NCBI GenBank assembly: GCA_965220315.1
Contig: CBDCPP010000001.1
Location: 124,001 to 188,000, forward strand
Source of the DNA: JAPOXK01 sp965220315
GTDB taxonomy: Bacteria > Chloroflexota > Dehalococcoidia > Bin125
Direction of reading: 5' to 3'
Length of the DNA: 64,000 nt
Position 1 is the stretch's first letter, and the number at the start of each line of letters is the position of its first letter. A program made the position numbers and the translations under genes. The notes under the pieces were generated by a model that was not told the origin of the DNA, ran no database searches, and saw only the letters and a list, made by a program, of their open reading frames with translations. This document shows positions 25,084 through 34,278 of the stretch, piece by piece.

Positions 25084-26244
25084 TCAGCCCCAGAGACGCC
25101 GCGAGGCGATCGCGGCGCCCTCTCGCAGCGCGCGGAACTTCTCCCAGACCACGGTTTCGGCGACCGGCTGCCAACCGGCGAAGGTGCCGAAGCCGCAATC
25201 CGTGGAAGCGATGACGCGTTTCGGGTCCCCGACCGCGTCCACGGCGGCCTCGATTCGCTGCGCCACTACTTCCGGGTGCTCCACGTAGTTCGTGGTCGAA
25301 TCGATCACGCCGGGCAGGAAGAGCATCTCGCCGGGGGGCGGGTTCGCCTTGATCACCGCGAGCTCGTGCTGATGGCGCGGGTTGGCGAAGCCCAGGGAGA
25401 GCGCGCCGACCTTGGCTCCGTAGAGGATGGGGAGGATCTTCTCCAGGGCGATGTCGTGCACGTGTGGGCCGTCGTAGTTCCCCCAGCAGACGTGGAGACG
25501 AATGCGGTCCGGCGCGATCCCTTCCGTCGCGACGTTGATCGCCTCAATGTGCGTCGCCACGGTTTTCTTGAAGTCGTCCAGGCTGATGCCCTTCAACGCG
25601 AACGACCACTCCATCGCCAGGTCGGGACAGTCGATCTGCAGAAGGTAGCCCTGCGATGTGACGAACTCGTACTCCTTCTTCATCTCCTGCGCCAGTGCGA
25701 AGACGTAGTCTTCGTGCGTGGGGTAATGCGCGTTGAGCAGGGTGGTGGAGATGATCCCCGGCGAGGCGGCGGACATGAACCGCTCGACGAAGCGGCCGGT
25801 ATGGCTCTCGCTCGCCTCCCTGAAGAGGTCGCACTCGCGCCGCGCCTCGCTGAGATCCTCGTAGGAGACCGCGGCGACCGCTTGGGGTGCGTCCATCATC
25901 TTGGCGGTGTTCTGGAGCCGCGCCCGCACCATCTCCGCGTAGTCGGGGTACTCGTCCATGTCGCGCAGGACCGGCCGCTCGCTCACGCCGCCGAAGCCCT
26001 GCATGCGCTGATAGACGTAGGTGGAGAAGCCGGGACGCGGCTGTTCGCCGTCGTTGATCACGTCAATGCCGGCGTCGATCTGCTCGCGCACCACATGGGC
26101 GATCGCCTTGCCCGCTTCGCGCTCGAACTCCGCCGCGTCGAAGTGCTCGTCGCGTTCGCGCCGCAGGATCAGGTCGGTGAAGGTGGGGCTGCGGGGCAGG
26201 CTGCCCACATGTGTGGTGAGGATTCGATCGTCGCTGCGCTGCAT
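25084..26244 (-). CDS. cobalamin-independent methionine synthase-like (MetE C-domain/UROD fold) protein
   Basis: A 386-residue single-domain TIM-barrel related to the C-terminal catalytic half of MetE and to epoxyalkane:coenzyme M transferases. It starts ILTTHVGSLPRSP. Candidate zinc ligands are in RLHVCWGN (His and Cys) and STDCGFGTFAGW (Cys). The folate-binding N-terminal half of MetE is absent, so the methyl or alkyl donor must differ. It may act as a thiol-alkyltransferase. There is no neighbouring methyl-cycle gene to decide the role. Confidence 0.82.
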   Translation of the reverse strand: MQRSDDRILTTHVGSLPRSPTFTDLILRRERDEHFDAAEFEREAGKAIAHVVREQIDAGIDVINDGEQPRPGFSTYVYQRMQGFGGVSERPVLRDMDEYPDYAEMVRARLQNTAKMMDAPQAVAAVSYEDLSEARRECDLFREASESHTGRFVERFMSAASPGIISTTLLNAHYPTHEDYVFALAQEMKKEYEFVTSQGYLLQIDCPDLAMEWSFALKGISLDDFKKTVATHIEAINVATEGIAPDRIRLHVCWGNYDGPHVHDIALEKILPILYGAKVGALSLGFANPRHQHELAVIKANPPPGEMLFLPGVIDSTTNYVEHPEVVAQRIEAAVDAVGDPKRVIASTDCGFGTFAGWQPVAETVVWEKFRALREGAAIASRRLWG

Positions 26245-26369
26245 GGGCTGCTCCGTCCGCGAGACTGCAGTCCGCGGAGCGCGAGCCTACGAGGGCGTTC
26301 GAGGCGCGTCAAACGTTCGCTTCCAATGAGTGACAAGGCAGCGCCGCCGCGTGGCTGTGTGCGCAGGTG

Positions 26370-27107
26370 CTATATACGCAGGCGCGTGAGAGCGACGGTG
26401 ATGTTATCCGGCCCGCCGCGATCGTTGGCGGTGGCGATGAGCCGCGCCACGGCCTCGCTGGGCATGCCCGCCGCGTGCGCCGCGATCTCGGCATCGCTTA
26501 AGACGCCGTGGAGTCCGTCCGAGCAGAGCAGCAGCGCCTCGCCGGCTTCAAGCGGCAGCGGTCCGAACAGGTCCGGCCGGATCGGATCCTCACTGCCCAG
26601 CGCTTGAGTGAGCACGTGACGGTGCGGGCTCCTCGCTGCCTCCTCGGGCGTCATCCGGCCCGCGCGCACCTGCTCCTCGACGTAGGAATGGTCGTGCGTG
26701 ATAGCGGTCGCGTCCCTGCCGCGGCAGTGGTAGGCGCGGCTGTCGCCTACATTGATCACCCAAGCGTTGGCCTCCCGCATGCAGGCCGCGACAAGGGTGG
26801 TTCCCATTCCGTGCCATCCCGCATGCCTCCGCGCTTGCGCCAGGACCTCGGCGTTGGCCTCCCGCATCGCGGTACGCAAGGCGCGCTCGACCGCGGCGAT
26901 ATCTTGCGCGAGTAGATCGAAGGCACGTCGTTGAAAGGTTTCGACCGCCTGCGCACTGGCTACGTCGCCGGCGGGAGCGCCGCCCATTCCGTCGGCGACG
27001 GCCAGGATCGTCACGCCTAGTCCGGTATCGGAGCGGACGCGCACGCAGTCTTCATTGCGCTTGCGCAGCAGGCCCACGTCGGTCGCGGCAGCGGTGTCGA
27101 GATGCAT
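26370..27107 (-). CDS. PP2C family serine/threonine protein phosphatase
   Basis: A 245-residue soluble PPM phosphatase. Motifs in order: TDVGLLRKRNEDCV (metal-binding Asp near the end), LAVADGMGGAPAGD, NVGDSRAYHCRG, LLCSDGLHGVL, and GGPDNITVAL at the C-terminus. All metal ligands expected for the family are present. There is no transmembrane or sensor domain. A partner Ser/Thr kinase is not in the window. ATG at 27107 begins the conserved region; a 26-residue upstream extension has no support. Confidence 0.9.
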   Translation of the reverse strand: MHLDTAAATDVGLLRKRNEDCVRVRSDTGLGVTILAVADGMGGAPAGDVASAQAVETFQRRAFDLLAQDIAAVERALRTAMREANAEVLAQARRHAGWHGMGTTLVAACMREANAWVINVGDSRAYHCRGRDATAITHDHSYVEEQVRAGRMTPEEAARSPHRHVLTQALGSEDPIRPDLFGPLPLEAGEALLLCSDGLHGVLSDAEIAAHAAGMPSEAVARLIATANDRGGPDNITVALTRLRI

Positions 27108-27249
27108 ACGCCATACTAATTCTTCGCGAACGTGCTGGTACCCACCAGACCGGCACTGAGAACCGGCGCCGGGATCTGGCCGCATACCGCCGCGCGTGCG
27201 ATATTTTCACGGTTCGTGACCCGACTGGCCACGGTTCGATTGGGTGGGC

Positions 27250-28647
27250 ATGCGAAGCAAGGTTGTCCCCAGCGCCCTCGAAGCGATCGCGGAGCTGAAA
27301 CCGGGGATGGGCGTGATGTTCGGCGGTTTCGCACCGACGATGTCGCTGCCGATCAGTTTGCTCTCCGCTGTGGTGGAGCACGGCGCGGGCGACCTGACCA
27401 TTATCGGCTGCACGATCGGCTACGGCCGGTTGGGTCCGCAGATGCTGGCCGCGGCCGGCTTGGTCAAGAAGTTCATCGGCTCGGCGGCTACCCAGGTCGC
27501 CCGTCCCACGGTGTTCGAAGACAAGATCCTCGCGGGCGAGATCGAGGTCGAGATAGTGCCGCAGGGCACTCTGGCGGAGCGCATGCGGGCGGCCGGCGCG
27601 GGGCTGGCGGCGTTCTATACGCTCACGGGCGCGGGGACCGCCCTCGAAGAGAATCGCGAGGTCCGCGAATTCGACGGGCGCACGTATCTGTTGGAGCCGG
27701 CGCTGCGGGCCGACTTCGCGCTTCTCTGGGCCAGCGAGGTGGACGAAGCGGGGAACTGCCGTTTCGAGGGGACGACGCGCAATTTCCAGACCGCGATGGC
27801 GACGGCTGCCGAGATCGTGGTGGTGGAGGCCGAAAAGATCGTTGCGGTGGGCGCGATCGACCCGGAGGATGTGCATCTGCCCGGTATCTTTATCGATCGC
27901 GTAGTTGCGGTGGAGGTGCCGTACGAGGAGCGCTTTGAAGTAGCGCGCGTCCAGCCCCGGGACGTCGCGGGTAAGACCGGCTCCGGCATGGGGCTCGATC
28001 GTGATCAGATGGGATTACGCGCCGCCAAGCTGATTGCGGGCTACGACTACGTGAACCTCGGTATCGGTCTCCCAGTGCTCGCGGGACGCTGGCTCGAGCG
28101 GCTCGGGGCGCAGGTCGTCTTGCACGGAGAAAACGGGGTTATGGGCTACCGGCCGCTGGTGGACAAGACACGCTGGAACCCCAACGTCTTCGACGCCGGC
28201 AGCCAGCCGGCCGAACTCCTGCCGGGGAGCGCCGTGATCGATAGTGCTGGGGCGTTCACCATGGCGCGTGGCGGCCACCTGGATGCGGTCGTGCTGGGCG
28301 CGTACGAGGTGTCCCGTGGCGGCGACATCGCCAACTGGGTCCGGCCCGGTGTCGGCGGGCCGCTGATCGGCGGGGCGATGGACCTGATCGCCGGCGATGC
28401 GGAATTGATCGCGGTCTTGGAGCACACGACGCGCAAGGGCGTCTCGCGCATCGTCGAAGAATGCGCCCTCCCGGTGACGGGGCGCGGCTGTGTTAACACC
28501 ATCGTCACGAACCTCGCCGTGATCGATGTCGAAGCGGATGGACTGCACCTGCGTGAGCTGGCGCCGGGGATCAGCGCGGAGCAAGTCGTGGCGGCGACGG
28601 GCTGCCCGCTCACCGTGCCCGCCGATGTACCGACGATGGAACTCTAG
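27250..28647 (+). CDS. fused alpha-beta CoA-transferase paralogue 2
   Basis: A 465-residue class I CoA-transferase with both halves on one chain. The alpha part has VMFGGFAPT and VPQGTLAERMRAAGAGLAAFYT; the beta part has YVNLGIGLPVLAG and the catalytic motif HGENGVMGY, whose Glu codon is GAA at 28129-28131. It would exchange CoA between an acyl-CoA (such as succinyl-CoA) and a 3-oxo or other carboxylic acid. GTG at 27244 or ATG at 27250 may start it. Its stop codon touches the first codon of paralogue 3, so they form an operon. Confidence 0.88.
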   Translation: MRSKVVPSALEAIAELKPGMGVMFGGFAPTMSLPISLLSAVVEHGAGDLTIIGCTIGYGRLGPQMLAAAGLVKKFIGSAATQVARPTVFEDKILAGEIEVEIVPQGTLAERMRAAGAGLAAFYTLTGAGTALEENREVREFDGRTYLLEPALRADFALLWASEVDEAGNCRFEGTTRNFQTAMATAAEIVVVEAEKIVAVGAIDPEDVHLPGIFIDRVVAVEVPYEERFEVARVQPRDVAGKTGSGMGLDRDQMGLRAAKLIAGYDYVNLGIGLPVLAGRWLERLGAQVVLHGENGVMGYRPLVDKTRWNPNVFDAGSQPAELLPGSAVIDSAGAFTMARGGHLDAVVLGAYEVSRGGDIANWVRPGVGGPLIGGAMDLIAGDAELIAVLEHTTRKGVSRIVEECALPVTGRGCVNTIVTNLAVIDVEADGLHLRELAPGISAEQVVAATGCPLTVPADVPTMEL

Positions 28648-30072
28648 TTGGTTGGCGGCAAGGCCGGCGCAACCAAGGTCGTGGCCTCCGCGGCGGAGGC
28701 AGTCGCTGGCGTGCGGCCGGGCATGGCGATCATGGTCGGCGGCTTCTCGACCACGATCTCATGGCCCGGCACCCTGTTGGGCGCGCTGGCCGATCACGGA
28801 GCGGGCGACCTCACCATCATCTGCAACTCCGTGAGTAAAGGAGCGTTCACGCCCCAGCAGCTCGCAGAGCGTGGCCTGGTCAAGAAGTTCATCGGCTCCG
28901 GTGCCGGCCAGCCGCATGCGCGCACGCCGTTCGAAGAGGCGATCTTGCGCGGCGCGATCGACCTCGAGATCGTGCCGCAGGGGACCTTCGTCGAGCGAAT
29001 CCGTGCAGCCGGCGCGGGCGTGGCCGGGTTCTTTACTCCGACGGGGGTCGGCACCAAGGTCGCCAAGGGCAAAGAACAGCGCGACTTCGATGGCCGCCCC
29101 TACCTGTTCGAACGCGCGCTCCCCGCCGACTATGCGCTGCTGCGCGTTCAGGTCGCCGATGAAGCCGGTAACTGTCGCTTCCAAGGCACGATGCGCAACT
29201 TCCAGACGGCTATGGCCACGGCCGCGCGGACGGTCGTCGTGGAAGCGGACGAGATCGTGTCGACGGGTACGATCGAGCCGGAAGGGGTTCACCTGCCCGG
29301 CATCTTCGTCGATGGCGTTGTACGCCATGAGATCGCACGTGACGAGCTGCTCCGCGCGGCATGGGGTTATCGCAAAGACCCGACCGCGGCGCCGGCCATG
29401 GAAGGTGAGGTGCGAGGTCTTACGAGGGAGCAGATGGGGCTGCGCGTCGCACGAATGATCGCCGGTTACGACTATGTGAATCTCGGCGTGGGATTGCCGA
29501 CGCTCGTGGCGCGCTGGCTCGATGAACTCAAGGCGCCGGTCATGTTGCAGGGTGAAAACGGCATTCTTGGATACCAAGGTCTAACGGACCGGGATCGCTG
29601 GCAGCCGCACCTTTTCGATGCAGGCAGCCTGCCGATAGAACTCGTCTCGGGCAGCAGCATCTTTGATAGCGTTAGCTCTTTCGCGATGGCGCGCGGCGGT
29701 CACCTCGATGCCGTCGTTTTGGGCGGCTACGAGGTGTCGGAGGCTGGGGACCTCGCCAACTGGTACCGGCCGGGCAAGACCGCGCCGGCGATGGGCGGGG
29801 CGATGGACCTGATCGCCGGCGACTCCGAGTTGATCGTGATCATGGAGCACACCACTCGAAGCGGCCGGCCGCGTTTAGTATCCGATTGCGAGCTGCCCGT
29901 CACGGCGCGCCGCTGCGTGGATACGGTCGTCACCAATCTGGCAGTGATCGATGTGACGCCCGAAGGCCTGCTCCTGCGGGAGTTGGCGCCCGGTATCGAT
30001 GCCGGCGAAGTCGCCGCCGCCACGGGCTGCCCCTTGAACGTACCTGCCCATGTGCCGGAGATGGTGCTTTAG
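28648..30072 (+). CDS. fused alpha-beta CoA-transferase paralogue 3
   Basis: A 474-residue fused class I CoA-transferase. It has IMVGGFSTT and IVPQGTFVERIRAAGAGVAGFFTP in the alpha half, YVNLGVGLPTLVARW and the intact catalytic QGENGILGY (Glu codon 29554-29556) in the beta half. The start is a TTG directly after the stop of paralogue 2; GTG at 28681 is the only other nearby choice and would cut into the region shared by all three paralogues. Tandem intact copies could have different acid specificities or form mixed oligomers. Confidence 0.87.
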   Translation: MVGGKAGATKVVASAAEAVAGVRPGMAIMVGGFSTTISWPGTLLGALADHGAGDLTIICNSVSKGAFTPQQLAERGLVKKFIGSGAGQPHARTPFEEAILRGAIDLEIVPQGTFVERIRAAGAGVAGFFTPTGVGTKVAKGKEQRDFDGRPYLFERALPADYALLRVQVADEAGNCRFQGTMRNFQTAMATAARTVVVEADEIVSTGTIEPEGVHLPGIFVDGVVRHEIARDELLRAAWGYRKDPTAAPAMEGEVRGLTREQMGLRVARMIAGYDYVNLGVGLPTLVARWLDELKAPVMLQGENGILGYQGLTDRDRWQPHLFDAGSLPIELVSGSSIFDSVSSFAMARGGHLDAVVLGGYEVSEAGDLANWYRPGKTAPAMGGAMDLIAGDSELIVIMEHTTRSGRPRLVSDCELPVTARRCVDTVVTNLAVIDVTPEGLLLRELAPGIDAGEVAAATGCPLNVPAHVPEMVL

Positions 30073-30088
30073 CCTGCTCCCGCGCTCG

Positions 30089-31177
30089 TCAAGTATCGAA
30101 AGTCAGGACGCCGCGCAGCATCGCGCCTTTCTTGAGGTCGTCGTAGGCCTCATTGATCTGGTCGAGGGTGTAGTGGTTCGTGATCATCTCATCGATCTTG
30201 ATCTTGCCCTGCTGGTAAAGCTGCAGCAGCTTGGGCATGTCCTTCGCCTGCCGCGCGCTGCCGTAAAAGCTCCCGAGGATGCGTTTCTCGCTCAGGAACT
30301 GCGCGGCAGGAACACTGATCTTCTCGCCGACGGGCACCATCCCGACGATCACGGCCGCGCCGCCGCGCCGCGCCATGGCGAAGGCTTGTTCTGCGGTCTT
30401 GGCCAAACCGATCGCTTCGAAGGCGTAGTCGACGCCGCCGCCGGTGAGTCGCTTAGTCGCTTTCTTGAGCGAATCAACGGGATCGTCCTGGGAGGCGTCG
30501 ATCGTGTCGGTCGCACCGAACTGCCGCGCCGCTTGCAGCTTGTCCTCGGCGATGTCGACCGCGAAAATCCGGCTCGCGCCGGCCAGCGCCGCGCTTTGCA
30601 CGATGTTGAGCCCGACGCCACCGAGCCCGATTACCGCGACAGTCGATCCGGGCTCCATCTGCGCTGTGTTGACGACCGCTCCGAAGCCCGTCATCACTGA
30701 GCAGCCAACGAGGCAGGCAGATTCCATCGGCACGCCGTCGGGCAATGGAATGCAAGCGTTCTCCTGGACGAGTTGCATCTCCGCGAACGCCGACATGCCC
30801 GCGAACTGGTTGATCGACGCTTCGCCCTGCGTCAGTTTGTCCGGCCGCTCGCCCCGTCGCGTACGAAGGCAGAGCACCGGCCTGCCCTCCACGCAGCGCT
30901 CACAGTTGCCACAAGACGGCACGAACGACAGCACGACGCGGTCGCCCGCTTTGACGGTCTGCACACCCTCACCTACCTGCTCCACGGTCCCCGCAGACTC
31001 GTGCCCGAGGATGGTCGGCAGCGGGTGAGGATAAGCACCGAGCATGTAGTGCAGGTCGCTGTGACAGACGCCGGTGGCGCCGGTGCGCACCAGGACTTCG
31101 CCCGGTTTCGGGTCGTCGATGGTGACCTCTTCCAACGTCAGCGGTTGCTTGGTTTCTCGAAGAACGGCGGCCTTCAT
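30089..31177 (-). CDS. zinc-dependent alcohol dehydrogenase
   Basis: A 362-residue medium-chain dehydrogenase. The catalytic zinc ligands are in GVCHSD and GHESAG; the structural zinc Cys cluster is in CGNCERCVEGRPVLC; the NAD site is VIGLGGVGLNIVQSA. The overall pattern resembles class III-like and mycobacterial-type alcohol/aldehyde dehydrogenases. GGAGG upstream of the ATG fixes the start. It converges with the CoA-transferase pair (16 bp apart), so it is not cotranscribed with them. The substrate is unknown. Confidence 0.9.
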   Translation of the reverse strand: MKAAVLRETKQPLTLEEVTIDDPKPGEVLVRTGATGVCHSDLHYMLGAYPHPLPTILGHESAGTVEQVGEGVQTVKAGDRVVLSFVPSCGNCERCVEGRPVLCLRTRRGERPDKLTQGEASINQFAGMSAFAEMQLVQENACIPLPDGVPMESACLVGCSVMTGFGAVVNTAQMEPGSTVAVIGLGGVGLNIVQSAALAGASRIFAVDIAEDKLQAARQFGATDTIDASQDDPVDSLKKATKRLTGGGVDYAFEAIGLAKTAEQAFAMARRGGAAVIVGMVPVGEKISVPAAQFLSEKRILGSFYGSARQAKDMPKLLQLYQQGKIKIDEMITNHYTLDQINEAYDDLKKGAMLRGVLTFDT

Positions 31178-31466
31178 ACATTACCTCCGCATGCCGCGGG
31201 CTTTCGCGGCTCATTTCCCGGTCGATTGACCGCGGCAGGATAGCCGATGAACAGGCAGTGCTCCTATGGGGGCAGTAGGACGTTACCTATCGCGATCGCG
31301 CGCCGTTGGCCCTCCTCGCGATGAGTTCTCAGCGAACTTGAGCCCAGCGGTCTGTTCTGTTCTTCTTCGCGCGCCCGAATCAATGGTCGTGCCGTGTGTG
31401 CGGCTCGGGCGTGATAGCGTCGGTGGTGCGTAGCTACGCGCTGAGTTGCGAGGAGGATGATAAAGA

Positions 31467-32318
31467 ATGAAAGGGACCACCCGCCTGCGACAGCTCTTAG
31501 CGCAACCGGGCACACTCATTGTCCCCGGGGCTCACAGCGCGATGACGGCGCGCATCGTCGAAGCCGAAGGGTTTGAGGCGGTTTACCTCGGCGGCTACGC
31601 CTGTGCGGCCAGCGCCTACGGTATTCCCGATCATTCGCTGGTCACGATGACCGAGCTGTTGGCGCAGGTGCGAAACGCCATCGCGGCGGTGGATATTCCG
31701 ATCATTGCCGATATGGACGATGCAGGCGGCACGCCGCTCAACGTGCGACGGACCGTGCGTGAGTGCGAGCGAGCAGGGCTGGCGGGTGCGCATATCGAGG
31801 ACCTCCTGGCGGGCAAGCACTTCATCCGCCGCAAGGACGTGTTGGTGAGCAAGAAAGAAGGGGTCGCTCGTGTCCGCGCGGCGGTCGAGGCGCGAACCGA
31901 TCCGGACTTCGTCATCATCGCGCGCAGCGACGCCATCACCGTCACTTCGCTTGACGATGCCGTCGACCGTGCGCGTGCCTATGCGGAGGCTGGCGCGGAC
32001 CTAGTGATGCTGCCCTTTCTCAAACTCGAGGACGTTCCCACCGTCGCCGAGGCGTTGCCGGTACCGCTCCTCATTTTGGCGACGCAGGAATCCCGCGAAG
32101 CCGTAGAGCAGAGCGGTGCCAAGGTTGTGCTTTATCCGGCGACATCGCTCATGGTGGCGTACCGTGCCGTACGCGAGGCGTGGCGCGCTCTACAAGAGCA
32201 GGGCGTCATCACCGACTATCGTGATCGCACGCCCCATCCGCGCGAGTTCGCGGAATTCATCGGTATGATGGAAGCGACGGAGCTGGCAGAAGCCTACGGG
32301 ATGTTGCAGGGACGTTAA
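31467..32318 (+). CDS. isocitrate lyase/PEP mutase superfamily protein
   Basis: A 283-residue TIM-barrel of the ICL/PEPM family. It has VPGAHSAMTARIVEAEGFEA, the metal-binding IIADMDDAGG (canonical ADxDxGxG) and AGAHIEDL. The catalytic KxCGH loop of isocitrate and methylisocitrate lyases reads AGKHFIRRK here, without the Cys, so classical lyase chemistry is unlikely. Oxaloacetate decarboxylase-like, PEP-mutase or hydrolase activity is possible. GAGGATG precedes the ATG. The end overlaps the cyclase gene by 4 bp on the opposite strand. Confidence 0.82.
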   Translation: MKGTTRLRQLLAQPGTLIVPGAHSAMTARIVEAEGFEAVYLGGYACAASAYGIPDHSLVTMTELLAQVRNAIAAVDIPIIADMDDAGGTPLNVRRTVRECERAGLAGAHIEDLLAGKHFIRRKDVLVSKKEGVARVRAAVEARTDPDFVIIARSDAITVTSLDDAVDRARAYAEAGADLVMLPFLKLEDVPTVAEALPVPLLILATQESREAVEQSGAKVVLYPATSLMVAYRAVREAWRALQEQGVITDYRDRTPHPREFAEFIGMMEATELAEAYGMLQGR

Positions 32319-33262
32319 AAGAGTGCGATCGGGTTGACCGGACAGCCGGTCGCACCGACCCAGCGAAGAGGCGCTAGCGAGAGATGGAAAGCGGAGCGTC
32401 CAAGGCGCTCCACAGTCGCGCCGAGTTCTTCAAGGTCGCAGTTGTCGATGTGCCACAGCCCCATCGCCACCATCCCAATCGAATGGATGGGATGGTGGAG
32501 CTTCTGGTAGCCCGAGGGATAGGCGTCGTTGCCGGTGTCCGCGCCGATCATCGCGATGCCCCGTTCGCGGAACCAGGGCAGGCAAGCTGCGTGCCAGCCT
32601 GGATAGGCGCCGTCGGTCGATGGGCGTTGGCTTTTGGGGAGGCGTTTGCGTCTGCCCCAGCCCGTGCGTAGGAGAAGCGCGTCGCCCTCCTCCACGCGCA
32701 CGGATTGGCGTTCCTCCGCCGCCTCGAGATCCTCCGGATAAACGGGCTCACCCGGTTCGAGCCAGTCCTTGCCCTTCAGAGCGGCTACGTCCAGCAGTAC
32801 GCCCCGCGTTACGACACCGCCCTGTAGCGCTTCGATCCCGAGCTGCGTCGCGCCATCGCGCGCGGTTACCGCGGCAGCTGGATAGCCGTTGTACATCTTG
32901 CCTGCCCAGAAGGCGTGGCAGAGACCGTCGAGGTGGGTGACGGTGAAGCCGTGATAGGCGACGCCGAGGAAGTCGAGCGAGAAGGCCGCCTCACCACCCC
33001 AGCTCAGCGCTTCCAAGTTGTCTCCCGTGAGCAGCATGATCCGCTGCGGGTGGCGGAAGCTCGGATCGAGTTGTGAATCCGAGACGATGTCCCAAGCGCA
33101 CGAGACCGAGACGCCGTCGCGGATCAAGGTGGCGGCGGTCTGACGCTTGTCTCTGGTGACGAGGTTGAGCGTCCCGAGCTGATCATCGTCGCCCCAGCGG
33201 CCCCAGTTCGAGAGCTGCTCGAAGTACGCGAGCACTTCGCTTTCGAGGGGAGGAGTCGGCAT
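32315..33262 (-). CDS. cyclase family (kynurenine-formamidase-like) hydrolase A
   Basis: A 315-residue metal-dependent hydrolase. The HxDxxxH motif appears in FTVTHLDGLCHAFW, and VALLLRTGWGRRK-type residues (DALLLRTGWG) follow. The family includes kynurenine formamidase and isatin hydrolase, which open cyclic amides or formamides. It is about 80-100 residues longer than kynurenine formamidase, as in isatin-hydrolase-like or polyketide-cyclase-like members. It is the last gene of a minus-strand operon and sits 11 bp after a clear paralogue. Confidence 0.83.
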   Translation of the reverse strand: MPTPPLESEVLAYFEQLSNWGRWGDDDQLGTLNLVTRDKRQTAATLIRDGVSVSCAWDIVSDSQLDPSFRHPQRIMLLTGDNLEALSWGGEAAFSLDFLGVAYHGFTVTHLDGLCHAFWAGKMYNGYPAAAVTARDGATQLGIEALQGGVVTRGVLLDVAALKGKDWLEPGEPVYPEDLEAAEERQSVRVEEGDALLLRTGWGRRKRLPKSQRPSTDGAYPGWHAACLPWFRERGIAMIGADTGNDAYPSGYQKLHHPIHSIGMVAMGLWHIDNCDLEELGATVERLGRSAFHLSLAPLRWVGATGCPVNPIALF

Positions 33263-33272
33263 GGATGTTTTT

Positions 33273-34217
33273 CTAGAACACGGCGATGGGATTAACCGGA
33301 CAGCCGGTCGCGCCCAGCCAACGCAGCGGCGCGAGCGTCAGCTGGAAAGCCCAGCGCTGTTGCGCTTCGCAGGTCTCGTGCAAGGCTTCGAGATCGCAGT
33401 TGTCGATGAGCCACAGCCCCATCGCCGTGATACCCACAAGGTGGACGGGATTCTCCATCCCCGCATACTGCTGCGGGGCGACGTCGTTGGCGGTGTCGGA
33501 GCCGATCATTGCCACGCCGCGTGCATGCAGCCAAGGCAGGCAGGCCACCTGCCAGCTGGGGATGCCGCGCTCGTCGCCACGTTGGTCCTTGGGCACGCGT
33601 CGCTTGCGCGCGTGGCCGGTGCGCAGGAGCAAGATATCGCCCTCGCTCACTTGGACGCCTTGGCGTTGTTCGGCTGCTTCTAAGTCCTCGGGGAAGACCA
33701 CTTCGTCCGCATCCAGCCAGTCCTTGCCCTTCGTCGCCGCGACATCTAGCAGTATGCCGCGCGAGTTGACGCCCTGCCCCAGGACGCTGACCGCATAATC
33801 CTGCGCGCCTTTCTCGGACCCGACACGCTCGGCCGAGAGGCCGTTGTACATCTTCTTGTCCCAGAAGACGTGGGCGAGGCTATCGAGGTGCGTGACCGAG
33901 AAGCCGTGGTAGATCAGGCCGAGGAATTCCCACGCGAAGCCCCAGCGGTCGCCCGTGGTTGGGTCTTGGAGGTCCTCGCCGGTTCCCAGCATGATCCGTT
34001 GCGGTCGGCGGTAGGAGGGATCGTGTTCTGTTACGGAATTGATGTCCCAGGCGCAGGAGACCGTGATTCCCTCTGTGACCAGTGCCGCCGCTTCCCGGCG
34101 CTTGGCCGGGCTGATCAGATTGATCGCGCCGAGCTGGTCGTCTACGCCCCAACGGCCCCAATTCGATAGCGTCTCGAAGTAAGACAAGACCTCATCCAAG
34201 CTCGGAGCGTTCGGCAT
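33273..34217 (-). CDS. cyclase family (kynurenine-formamidase-like) hydrolase B
   Basis: A 314-residue paralogue of the next gene, alike over its whole length: both start with a Leu/Tyr-Phe-rich helix, SNWGRWG.DDQLG, and end ATGCPVNPIA.F. The metal motif is VTHLDSLAHVFW; DILLLRTGHARKR follows. Two tandem copies may form heteromers or act on different ring-opened substrates. It follows the CoA hydrolase gene by about 60 bp in the same operon. Confidence 0.83.
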   Translation of the reverse strand: MPNAPSLDEVLSYFETLSNWGRWGVDDQLGAINLISPAKRREAAALVTEGITVSCAWDINSVTEHDPSYRRPQRIMLGTGEDLQDPTTGDRWGFAWEFLGLIYHGFSVTHLDSLAHVFWDKKMYNGLSAERVGSEKGAQDYAVSVLGQGVNSRGILLDVAATKGKDWLDADEVVFPEDLEAAEQRQGVQVSEGDILLLRTGHARKRRVPKDQRGDERGIPSWQVACLPWLHARGVAMIGSDTANDVAPQQYAGMENPVHLVGITAMGLWLIDNCDLEALHETCEAQQRWAFQLTLAPLRWLGATGCPVNPIAVF

Positions 34218-34278
34218 GTGTTCCTCTCTCTGGCTTTAGTGCGACAGGATCGGGCTGTGGCGTTCGCGCGTCAACGGC

